From: Laccaria trichodermophora | Taxonomy: Eukaryota > Basidiomycota > Agaricomycetes > Agaricales > Hydnangiaceae | Reading direction: 5' to 3' | DNA length: 64,000 nucleotides | Assembly (NCBI GenBank): GCA_018417955.1 | Contig: JACTVC010000002.1 | Span: 806,001-870,000 of the forward strand | In this document: positions 11,710 through 20,651 of the stretch, piece after piece | Numbering within the stretch: the first letter of the stretch is position 1 | Layout: every line of letters starts with the position of its first letter | Notes under the pieces: model-generated | Database searches by the model: none | The model's input: only the letters and a program-made list of their open reading frames with translations | Told to the model about the DNA's origin: nothing | Made by a program: the position numbers and the translations under genes

Positions 11710-11984
11710 CTATGTTATGGGGATGAGGTTGAAGGATTGCCATATATTGCCAGTGCTGCAGCATTAGTTTTTGGCATCATGCACAAGTTGTCTTTCACAT
11801 TAGGAAAGGCCATTCTAAGCCTTTCATTTCATATGGATACCTACTCTCCTATCTCAAAACATAATTGTAAGCTCATGAGAATGGCCTTTCCTAATGTGAA
11901 AGACAACTTGTGCATGATGCCAAAAACTAATGCTGCAGCACTGGCAATATATGGCAATCCTTCAACCTCATCCCCATAACATAG
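11710..11984. mobile_element. Fold-back (MITE-like) element
   Basis: About 105-bp arms (11710-11816 and 11879-11984) are near-perfect reverse complements, beginning CTATGTTATGGGGATGAGG and ending with its complement; the loop is about 60 bp. No coding capacity. Clear flanking duplication was not identified. Confidence 0.8.
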
Positions 11985-12004
11985 CATTTTTTTTGTATAG
12001 GTTC

Positions 12005-12215
12005 TGGGGGATGTGGTTGAAGGATTGACATAACCTTACATATTGCCATTGCTGCAGTATTAGTTATTGATAACCATCTTTGGGACAGGACAATAGCTAT
12101 CAATGTGAAAGCAGAAAATAGCCTGTCCTGATGTGAAAGTCAACTTGGGCATGATGTCAAAAACTAATATTGCAGCAATGGCAATATGTAAGGTCATGTC
12201 AAGCCTTCCACCACA
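12005..12215. mobile_element. Diverged relative of the fold-back element
   Basis: Shares GTGGTTGAAGGATTG, ATTGCCATTGCTGCAGTATTAG and GTGAAAGTCAACTTGGGCATGATG with the element just upstream, again as imperfect inverted arms around a short centre, but much more degraded. Confidence 0.65.
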
Positions 12216-12289
12216 TCAGTAGTTTAACAAATAGCTTTTTTCTGCTTGCACAAGGGAAAAAAGCAGTACTTTATAGTGCCCCTCTCATT

Positions 12290-12415
12290 CCTGCAGGAAT
12301 CCACAGGAATCTGCAGGAATGGAACCAGATTCCACAGGAATGGAACTGGATTCTGCAGGATTCCACAGGAATGGGACCAGAATCCACAGGAATCCCACAG
12401 GAATAGGACTGGAAT
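12290..12415. repeat. CACAGGAAT-type quasi-palindromic repeat
   Basis: Runs of ATTCCACAGGAATGG and ATTCTGCAGGAATGG. The same word set recurs at 13,570-13,705. Confidence 0.75.
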
Positions 12416-12629
12416 GAAGCAGAGCAAGGTTGAAAAACCATGTAAATTTACTGATCAGCTTTTCATCATGTGACTACATATGTATTTATTCAACTCCTAC
12501 CTTATCCTGATAACTTAGTACTCAAAATCCCTCATAGAACCCATATCTCAAGCCATAGATTCATAGGTCAAATTATAATGTAATTAATAAGAACATCAAA
12601 TGTATTTTACTACATACAATCTATATTGA

Positions 12630-12830
12630 AGCAGGGGGGGTAGGGACAAGGAAAGGCAGTAGGGACAAGAAGGGGGGTAGGGACAATGAAAAGAGTGGGG
12701 ACAAGAAAAGGGGGTAGAGACACAGAGGGAGAGTGTGTTGTAGAGGGAGGGGGGAAGGAGTGGTGAGGAGAGTGTGGTGGAAGGGGGGACTAATGGAGTG
12801 GGGAGAGTGTGGGGGGGGACTTGCATTGTT
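12630..12830. repeat. Purine-rich low-complexity tract
   Basis: GGGGGGTAGGGACAAGAAA-like units, strand-biased to purine on plus. It contains no credible gene. Confidence 0.8.
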
Positions 12831-12939
12831 GACGTTGTGTATCACCATCGCATTGTCGATGTTGAGTGTCGTTGTCATTGTCGTTGTGTGCCGTTGTTGC
12901 ATTGGCATTGTTGTGTGTTGTACGTGGGTGCTGGGTGTT

Positions 12940-13240
12940 GTGTGTCATTGTCGACCTCATGTGTGGGCACTGGGTGTTGTTCCATGGGCACTGGGGCATT
13001 TTTGTGGGTGGGGTGCAGTTTTCGTGGGCGCTAGGGCATTTTTGTGGGTGCCGGGGAGTTTCTGGGGGTGGTGGCAGCTGCAAAGCAAGGAGTGGGGGGC
13101 AAGGGGGTTGGCCATGTCAATGGGGCACCTGTTGAATAGTGAGCAGTGGTGGAGGGACCTGCTACTCATTTGGGTGGCTCAAAACAACCTGACAGTGATG
13201 ACATACCAGTCATCACCGTCAGACAACACGAATATGCATC
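12940..13240. repeat. Second GGGCACTGGG minisatellite copy
   Basis: Units GTGGGCACTGGG and TTTTTGTGGGTGCCGGGG, followed by a flank (TTGGGTGGCTCAAAACAACC and GACAGTGA...TCACCGTCAGA) related to 8790-8870. Confidence 0.75.
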
Positions 13241-13569
13241 GTCTGACCTTTGTTGCCGCATTTGCCTGGTTGTTGTGGTGGGCACTCGTGAATTGTGGTG
13301 GGCGCTGGTCGCCATTGGTTGATGGTGGTGCTCTGGTGGTGCCATGTCGTTGTCATCTGGTTGGTGGTGGGCACTCGTGGATGGTGGTGGTGCCATGTCG
13401 GTGGTCGTTACCATTGTTGGGTCGTGTGGCATCATTGTTGTTGTTGCCATTATCAATGTGGTTGATGGGAGGGAATGGAGGTGGGGAAGAGGATGGTGGT
13501 GGGTGGAAAGGAAAGGGTGTTGCCTTTGTTTGGTAACAAAAGTAAAATAAACAAACAAATGACCAGATT

Positions 13570-13705
13570 CTGTTGCATTCCATTCCTGTGGATTCTGGTG
13601 TCAATTCCGGAATGATGAAAATAGCAGGCCTCCCTGCCAAATTCATTCCTCTGGAATCCACTGGAATCCACAGGAATGACTGGATTCCTGCAGGAATTCG
13701 GGGGC
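13570..13705. repeat. Second CACAGGAAT-type repeat
   Basis: CTGGAATCCACAGGAATG and CCTGCAGGAATTCGGG units, related to the array at 12,290. Confidence 0.7.
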
Positions 13706-14199
13706 ACTGATAAGACCTTGGGTTTGACTGGCAGGGTAGGGTAATATGGATGTTGGTGGGGTATGCAGATAAGATGCAACTGGAGATCTTGGAGCTGAAG
13801 TGAGTGGTGCCAAACATGTGAACAAAAGGATATCTTGCAGGTGCTATATGTCATATATATATTTGACAGCTTGGTCTGGTTGTAGGCACCATGTGGTGAA
13901 AAAAATGGAATCATACAAAAACAGTGGAGTAGACTTGCCAACCCAGTTGAGTATGCAGATAAGGTGCAACTAGAGATCTCAGAGCTGAAGTAGAGGCAGA
14001 GGTGGAGGGGATTGTATTATGTGGTTGCCTCTGAGCAGCTAAAAAATCTATAGTGCGAACTGTAACCATAGTGTCAAAGTGGATAATACTTAAGAAACTC
14101 AGGAATCTTGCACTGATTAGCTTCAAGGTGAATCACACATGTCAAACATGCCCAAATTTTTTCAAGGAGAATGGAATTGGTTGTGAATAAATTTACAAT

Positions 14200-14260
14200 C
14201 AAAAGCCAAGAGGGAGGGAGGGAGAGGAGGAGAGAGAGGGAGAGAGGAAGAGTAAGAGAG
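14200..14260. repeat. GGGA/GAGA purine microsatellite
   Basis: Simple GAGGGAGG and GAGA runs. Confidence 0.85.
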
Positions 14261-15089
14261 AAACAACAAAGAACTTTGTGAACTCTGAGCAGCTATAAGA
14301 ATCTGTCATGTGAACTGTATTCATAGTTTCATTGGAAGTGGGTGATACTTATGAAACTCAGGTAGATCACAGATGCTATTGATGCCCCTTATTGCTACCT
14401 ACATACCAGGAGCACAGACCAGACATAGTGCCAAAACCTCTGGAAGTCATTGCAGAATCTTCCAGAATATATACATACCCCAGACAGCACAAAAAATCAC
14501 AAGTTTTTTGCTGAAACTAGGACCCCTGACACCCCTACAGACCAGAAAAATATATCCTTACCACATCTGTTTCACAAAATATATTTTAAGGCCAAGCCAG
14601 GGCAAAAATATATTTCTAAGGTGTGACAGTGACATTTCAAGGTCCACTCACCAAAAATATATCCTTACTGCATTTCACTTGCAAAATATATTTTGGTGGT
14701 GTGACACAGACATTATAATTTTTGTGTGACATTTCAGGGTCCATGTCTCAAGAATATATTCTAGATTTCAGAGCTTTCTAGGACCCATATATATCTAGAA
14801 TGTAGATATGGTCCATGACATTTAGTCATATAACATACCTGGAGTTTGCATGACTAATAGTCAGTTGGCAGTGGGTGACTGAAGTGTCAGGCCCACTTTC
14901 CCATTCCAGCTTTGTCATCATTTCAAGAAAATAGGCCATGTAGTTTGAATGGGGTGAACCAGCAAAGGTAAAAAGCATGACTTTGATCATTTTATAGAGA
15001 TGGCCAATGTTGTCTTCAGCAGAGGCTAGTGTTCACAAGTTCAGTTCAGTCCAGTTTTTTGCCCCCAAAACATGCAACCATGGACTGCA

Positions 15090-15590
15090 ACCAGTCTAGG
15101 GAGCTCTTTACACTCCTCCACCTATTCCTACCAGACTCCTACTGGACTCCCGGATTCCTACCAGACTGGACTAGGACTGGGACAATTTTTATGTTGGCTG
15201 ATCACCATACAAATTTTGTGTCCCAGTCCTAGTGGAGTCCTAGTAAATTCCTACTGGAATGGTCCCAAACTACTAGGAATTGTGGATTCCTAAGGAACGG
15301 GTATAGTGGAGTCCAGTAGGAATTTCTGAGCACTAGGAGTCCAGTAGGACCAGTAGTTTGTCACTGTTGTTGTTATTATATAATATATAAAAAAGTGCAA
15401 CCACAAGAATTGAACCCTTGACATTATGGACACAGTGGCATATTACAGACACAAGCACTCTACCAGTTACACTACAATGGCTTTATTACAGGTATATATT
15501 ATATGCCCTACATACCAACTGGCTGACCTCTTCCCAGAAAGGACGCCAGCAAATTCTGTGAGTGGGAAATTTGCATAACCCTCAACCCAC
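15090..15590 (-). repeat. 490-bp interspersed repeat, copy 1, with tRNA-like head
   Basis: Direct duplicate of 17487-17965. The left half is a dense quasi-palindrome of CCTACTGGACTCC/GGAGTCCAGTAGG words. The right half holds, on the minus strand, a Pol III-like module: A box TAGTGTAACTGG (15463-15474), B box GGTTCAATTC (15407-15416), then a run of six T at 15389-15394. The unit continues upstream of the head (AGAAAGGACG, GAGTGGGAA). A tRNA-derived SINE or tRNA pseudogene is the likeliest source. Confidence 0.7.
15395..15481 (-). other. tRNA-like Pol III module (copy 1)
   Basis: The A box matches TRGYNNARYNGG at all positions and the B box differs from the eukaryotic consensus at one end base. 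A and B box starts are 58 bp apart, as for a long variable arm or an intron. The putative acceptor halves GCCATTG and TGGTTGC can pair with several wobble pairs. The anticodon arm is not convincing, so it is not called a tRNA gene. Confidence 0.5.
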
Positions 15591-15599
15591 AACATTCCA

Positions 15600-16550
15600 C
15601 ACTCCATCAACAATGCCTTGACAACGTCGTCTTCAATCCACGCCCATCGCCACACATTGCACACCATCGATCTATGCCATGCCCACCAATGCCTGCTCCA
15701 ACAAGCCCTGCAACCATAGTGGGCTTCAATGTCAAGCCCCAGCAACCGAAAAATGCAAACACACGGAATCTGGGGCTGACAAATCCGACAAAAAACCGAA
15801 ATCAACTGCCAACGAGACAACGGAGGATGTTGATGACAACGTGAAAGCAACAAGGAAGGGGAAAAAGGCAGTAAAGGGGAAGGGAAAGGGCACCAAATGT
15901 GCACAGTATGTCATTGCCTCACCTGCCACGTCACCACTCCCTCCTCATGTCGTTTTAGCAAAACGGCCACAAACCGTGCACAGGATGATGCTGCCGCTCA
16001 TGCAGCAGGCCCTCCCAGCCATCTCACTAGGTGTGTGCACCCCACTAACCCCCTTCCTCCTCACCTACACTATTTTATAGGGCTGAGTGCATCCTCGAGG
16101 AGAGCAGGGTGTCCATTGCACCCCCCATGCATGCTTGTTCAACCAATGCCACCCACATCCCACCTCCACCTGAGCCCATTGTTGGATGGCAACGCCGCTT
16201 GGATGCAGCAAGAGCCCAAAGCAGCAAGAACAAGCAAACCACCCATGACAGATTGCGCAGTGACAACAGCCACAACAACGACAATGACAACGAAGACAAC
16301 ACCAACAAAGATGAAGACAATGCCAACAACAACAACAACAAAGCCAACAAAATGACAATGCCAACAATGACAAAGGAGGCGATGGCATCAGCAGCATCCG
16401 CAATGACGAAGATGCCACCAACATGGTCGACAAGCCCCACCACATGACCAATGCCCTCGCTGCCAATACCCTCACCCCCAACACCCTCGAAATGGGCATG
16501 CGCACCACCAACAACACTCCCAACACCCTCGAAATGGGTATGCGCACCAC
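15600..16550. other. Low-complexity region without a supported gene
   Basis: ACA/CAACAA-rich sequence gives overlapping open frames on both strands (for example 15679-16080 and 16109-16447 plus), rich in Asn, Thr and Lys. One has a Cys/His cluster (NACSNKPCNHSGLQC). No motif order supports a real product. Confidence 0.5.
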
Positions 16551-17028
16551 ATCAGTAAACTTGGTAGTCTATATCTGACTCTTATAGTAGGGCATGAACC
16601 TTCCTTTTTTGGTCATTTTTCCCATGATACAATAATTGTAGCCCTTTCTTTTAGCTTTCTAAATATACTGAAATCATGTTATTTGGTTTTGTTTTCATGG
16701 AGAAAAACACAAAAAACAAAACAAAAATGCAACACTTTTGAAATTCCTTTACATCATATCTCCACAACAGAAGCACTTCAGAACATAATTCAAACAGATT
16801 TGGGAAGCTACAGTGTAGGGCTACAACTTTCGGTTTTTGACCATTTTTGGTAATTGGTCATGTGACCATCATCCCAACATCCCCTTACATGGACCCTGAT
16901 GGGTAAAGTCATTCTCCTCTTGGTTTTCTTCACTTTTTAGTCAAACCAGGTGCTATTTCCCTTTTGGGATGGACCCTGAAGTGGACCCTGAAGGCAGTGC
17001 CTGATGTTCTGTATTCAAAGCATTCATG
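16551..17028 (-). repeat. Right arm of long inverted repeat
   Basis: Reverse complement of 10838-11280. It starts at ATCAGTAAACTTGGTAG and ends near the match to ACAGAACATCATGCACTG. Confidence 0.85.
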
Positions 17029-17054
17029 CCCTGGGTATCCATTGAAAAATCACA

Positions 17055-17345
17055 ATGAAATACCCAGGGCTACATTTGCAAAATTGCAATGATATTGCTC
17101 ATGTAGCTAATGAAAGTCACAATGATATCACCCATGTGGCTAATGAAATTTCCAATGATATTGCCCAGGTTTCTGATGAAAATTGCAATGATATTACCCA
17201 GGTAGACAATGAAATTTCCAATAATATCACCCAGGTATCTAATGAAAATCACAATGATATTGGCCAGGTAACTAATGAAAATCACAAATGATATCGCCCA
17301 TGTAGCTAATGAAATTTCCAATAATATTGCCCAGGTATCTAATGA
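17055..17345. repeat. 36-bp tandem repeat
   Basis: About eight units of AATGATATTGCCCAGGTA joined to a TAATGAAAWTCMCAATGAT half. The 36-bp period keeps frames open on both strands without implying a protein. Confidence 0.85.
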
Positions 17346-17486
17346 AAATCACAAGAGCTGCAATGAGATTCCCTGAGGTATTTGATAAGAATCCAATGAA
17401 ATGGCAAAGGGAATAATAATGAAATTCATCAGGTTTCATATTGAGATTGGTTAATGAAAACAGAAATGAAATAGCCTGTAAGTTGA

Positions 17487-17965
17487 GCTCTTTACTCTCC
17501 CCCACCTATTCCTACCAGACTCCTACTGGATTCCCGGAATCCTACCAGACTGGACTAGGACTGGGACACATTTTATGTTGGCTGATCACCATACAAATTT
17601 TGTATCCTAGTCCTAGTGGAGTCCTAGTAAACTCCTACTGGAATGATCCCAAATCACCAGGAATTGTGGAATTCTACTGGATTTTTAAGGAATGAGTCCA
17701 GTAGGAATTTCCGGGGACAGGGAGCCCAGTAGGACCAGCAGTTTGTCACTGTTGTTGTTATTATAACATATTAAAAAAAGCGCAACCTGACAGAATTGAA
17801 CTCTCAACCTTATGGACATAGGGACAATACTATGAGCACTTTACCAGTTACACTAGGAAGGTATTATTATAGGTCATTATTATATGCTCTATATACCAAC
17901 GTACTGACCTCCTTCCTAGAAAGGACGTCGGCGAATTCCGCGAGTGGGAATTTTGCCCAAACCCG
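17487..17965 (-). repeat. 490-bp interspersed repeat, copy 2, with tRNA-like head
   Basis: Same order of parts as the copy at 15090: the quasi-palindromic part, GTTTGTCACTGTTGTTGTTA, then the tRNA-like module and the AGAAAGGACGTCGGCGAATT tail. Copies differ by numerous substitutions, so the duplication is not recent. Confidence 0.7.
17780..17862 (-). other. tRNA-like Pol III module (copy 2)
   Basis: A box at 17844-17855 and B box at 17793-17802, followed on the minus strand by seven T at 17773-17779. It preserves the boxes and the T run of copy 1 while the sequence between them has changed. Confidence 0.5.
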
Positions 17966-18199
17966 ACAACACCACCATCACCACCCTCTTGCTCACCCAC
18001 CACGAACACGTCGCCCACCACGACCACAATGGACGACGACAACACGCGACCACGACAACAACGACGGCCTCGACAGACGACAACAACAAACGACCACGGC
18101 ACGCAACGACGACTCCACTCACGGACACGACAACCACCCACGAACCACAAGCGCCCACCGACACGACAAACAAGAAAGACGAGGGACAGTGACGACCCG

Positions 18200-18500
18200 C
18201 TCCCACCCGCCAACGACGACCGTAACACCCACCACCACAAACGACACCCGCCACCCACGAAAAGGACAACCGCCGCCCACGAAAAACGCCCACCGCCCAT
18301 GAACGACAGCCGCCGCCCATGCAAACGACAACCGCCGCCCACGAAAAACACCCAGCACACCCAAACGACATCCGCCGCCCACGAAAAACGCCCACCGCCC
18401 ACAAACGACATCCGCTGCCCACGAAAAACACCCAGCAAACCCAAACGACGACCGCCGCCCACCACCCACAAATGACATCCGCCGCCCTCGAAAAACACCC
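18200..18500. repeat. CCGCCCACGAAAAAC minisatellite
   Basis: About ten units of roughly 30 bp. Read in reverse complement it gives GTTTTTCGTGGGCGG, similar to the GGGCACTGGG arrays at 8.4 and 13 kb but GC-richer. Confidence 0.8.
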
Positions 18501-18509
18501 CGCCTATGT

Positions 18510-18765
18510 GTCTCTGTCCCCCTCTCTCCCACCATCCTTCTCTCCCTCCCTCTCTTCCTCCCTCCCTCCCTCTCTTCCTCCCTCCCTCCCTCTCTTCCTC
18601 CCTCCCTCTCTTCCTCCCTCCCTCCCTCTCTTCCTCTCTCCACCTCTCTCACCCCCTCCCCCCTCCATCATTTCACTTCACTCACTTCCCCTCCTTCCAT
18701 AGCTCTCTCCCTCCACCACTCCCTCCATCACTCCATCACTCCCTCCCCCTCCCTCATTACATTAG
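18510..18765. repeat. CCTCCCTCTCTT pyrimidine microsatellite
   Basis: Long polypyrimidine run on the plus strand built of TCCCTCCCTCTCTTCC. Confidence 0.9.
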
Positions 18766-18919
18766 TAAAATATCTTTCTGTATTTAGTTGTCATTTCACA
18801 ATACAACATTTGTTTAAATGTGAATTTTGAATAGAAATTTGAAGTTCTGACTTGGTAATACATTGAAGTTGATATTCCAGTGGGAATCCAGTAGGACTTC
18901 AATGTGTGGAGCATTTCAT

Positions 18920-19105
18920 CTAATTTGTTTAAGTCCAGTTGGAGTCCAGTTGGAGTCCAGTAGGAGTCCAGTAGGAGTCCAGTAGGAGTCCAGTAGGAGG
19001 GGGAATGGAGAAATATGTGAAAATGCCTTTTTGGAAATTTTGTTAAAATCCGGTAGGAATCCTACTGGAGTCCCGGAGTCCAGTAGGAATAGGTGGGGGA
19101 GTGAT
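18920..19105. repeat. AGTCCAGTAGG tandem repeat
   Basis: Perfect and near-perfect AGTCCAGTAGG/AGTCCAGTTGG units. The last 60 bp match, in reverse, the outer edge of the 490-bp repeats (CCCCCACCTATTCCTAC). Confidence 0.8.
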
Positions 19106-19162
19106 AAGTATTGAATGAAATATATAAGGGAGTCTAATGAATGAAATATATCAAGAAATCTA

Positions 19163-20446
19163 ATGAAGCCTTTCATTGATGAGTGTGGCATTATACACAT
19201 CGCTTATATGGCAAGTGCTTTGTTTTATCATAAAAGTGGTTACCACGAGCCTGATGTTTGCCAAAAGATAAAAATGGACCACCAAGCCAAGATGGGCGCA
19301 TTAAGACCCGCACATATACCATCTCGCCCTTTCTCAACTGTCTCTTTAGACATGATAACTGGACTACCGGCTTCAGTGGAGTTGGGGTACACTGCTGTCC
19401 TAGTCATAGTGGATAAGCTCACCAAGTTTGCCATCATAATCCCTACACATACGACTCTCTCTCAAGAAGAATTTGCTCAACTGTTTGTGGAAAGAGTTGT
19501 CAACGTTTACGGGTTGCCAGAAGTCATAATCTTTGATAGAGACAAATGTTGGGCAACCGTATTCTGGAAGTCTGTGGTAGCCAATTACAGTAGTGTGATG
19601 GCGTTGTCCTCTGCCCATCACCCACAAACTGATGGCCAGACTGAGATTCTCAATGCTATGATAGAGCAAATGCTTTGCGCTTATGTTTCCTCAGACAAGG
19701 AAAACTGGTCGAGATGGCTGAGCATACTAGCCTACTCCTACAACAGCAGTGTGCATTCCTCTACTAAATATGCCCCAAACTATCTGTTGATGGACTACAA
19801 CCCCAGAACATCTACGGGTGTGATCGTTCCTGAAGTCAATCCATCCAGATGGCCCTTCCTACCTAGCCAATCCGCTGAAGACTTTGTCAAGTCTCTGGAA
19901 GTACATTGTACCTTCGCCAAGGACGCCATAGCTCTAGCACAAGATTGACAAGCCAAGGCATATGACAAGAAGCGTAGGCCGATTCAAGAATTAAAAGTGG
20001 GAGACTATGCCTTAGTCAACCCTCACTCGCTGGAGTTAGTGGACATCGCTGGAACTGGCAAAAAGTTGGTCCAACGAATGATAGGACCCTTCAAAGTCGT
20101 TGAGAGGATCAACCCTCAAGTCTACCGGCTAAGGCTCCTGGATACCTACTCCATGCACCCTGTATTCAATATCGATCATCTACAGAAATACATGCCATCC
20201 CCGGCGGAATTTGGTGAACAAATGGAATTACCTCCTACTCGGGATCTAAAAGCTTCCAAAGAATACGAAGTGGAAGCTATACTAGGACATCGACTCGTAG
20301 GAAGAAAGAAAGCTAATAGAAGAATGTTCTTGGTAAGATGGAAGAACTATGGACCAGCCGACGACTCATGGATCACTGAGTATGACCTAAGAAACGCTGC
20401 TCAACTCAAGCACAGCTACCTCGAATCGAAAGGACTGACCATCTAG
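19163..20446 (+). pseudogene. Ty3/gypsy chromovirus integrase fragment
   Basis: Starting near 19,240 the frame reads DVCQKIK (end of the integrase zinc finger), SLDMITGLP (first Asp), FDRDKCWATVFW (second Asp) and TDGQTEI (Glu), the DDE catalytic core. A GPY-like linker (MIGPFKVVERI) and a C-terminal chromodomain (YEVEAILGHR, FLVRWKNY, DSWITEYDL) follow. Protease, reverse transcriptase and RNase H are absent, so the 5' part is truncated. One TGA at 19946-19948 interrupts an otherwise open frame, in a position where arginine (CGA) would be natural. No 5' LTR is visible; the left border abuts AT-rich satellite. The element type is clear; activity is impossible. Confidence 0.85.
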
Positions 20447-20651
20447 TGGATCTGCCTTCCGTTGACCCCTTGGAATAGTGATCTGGACCTTAACCCTACC
20501 AAACATGCTGAATCCCGTTGCTGTACAGTTATATTTAAAACTCCGAATTCCTATAATGCCATGAACTTCAAGTTGAGAATTCTACCACCTGGCATCCTGG
20601 CCCCAAGGCGTCCTGCAGCTTACGAGCACAATCGCGAGCGGTCCTACGACA

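Noticed and set aside
12733..13536. 267-codon plus-strand frame rich in Gly/Val/Cys/Trp
   Set aside because: Runs through purine tract and minisatellite; composition follows the GTG repeats.
17848..18652. Minus-strand frames of 170-216 codons
   Set aside because: Produced by the CCGCCCACGAAAAAC minisatellite and pyrimidine tract.
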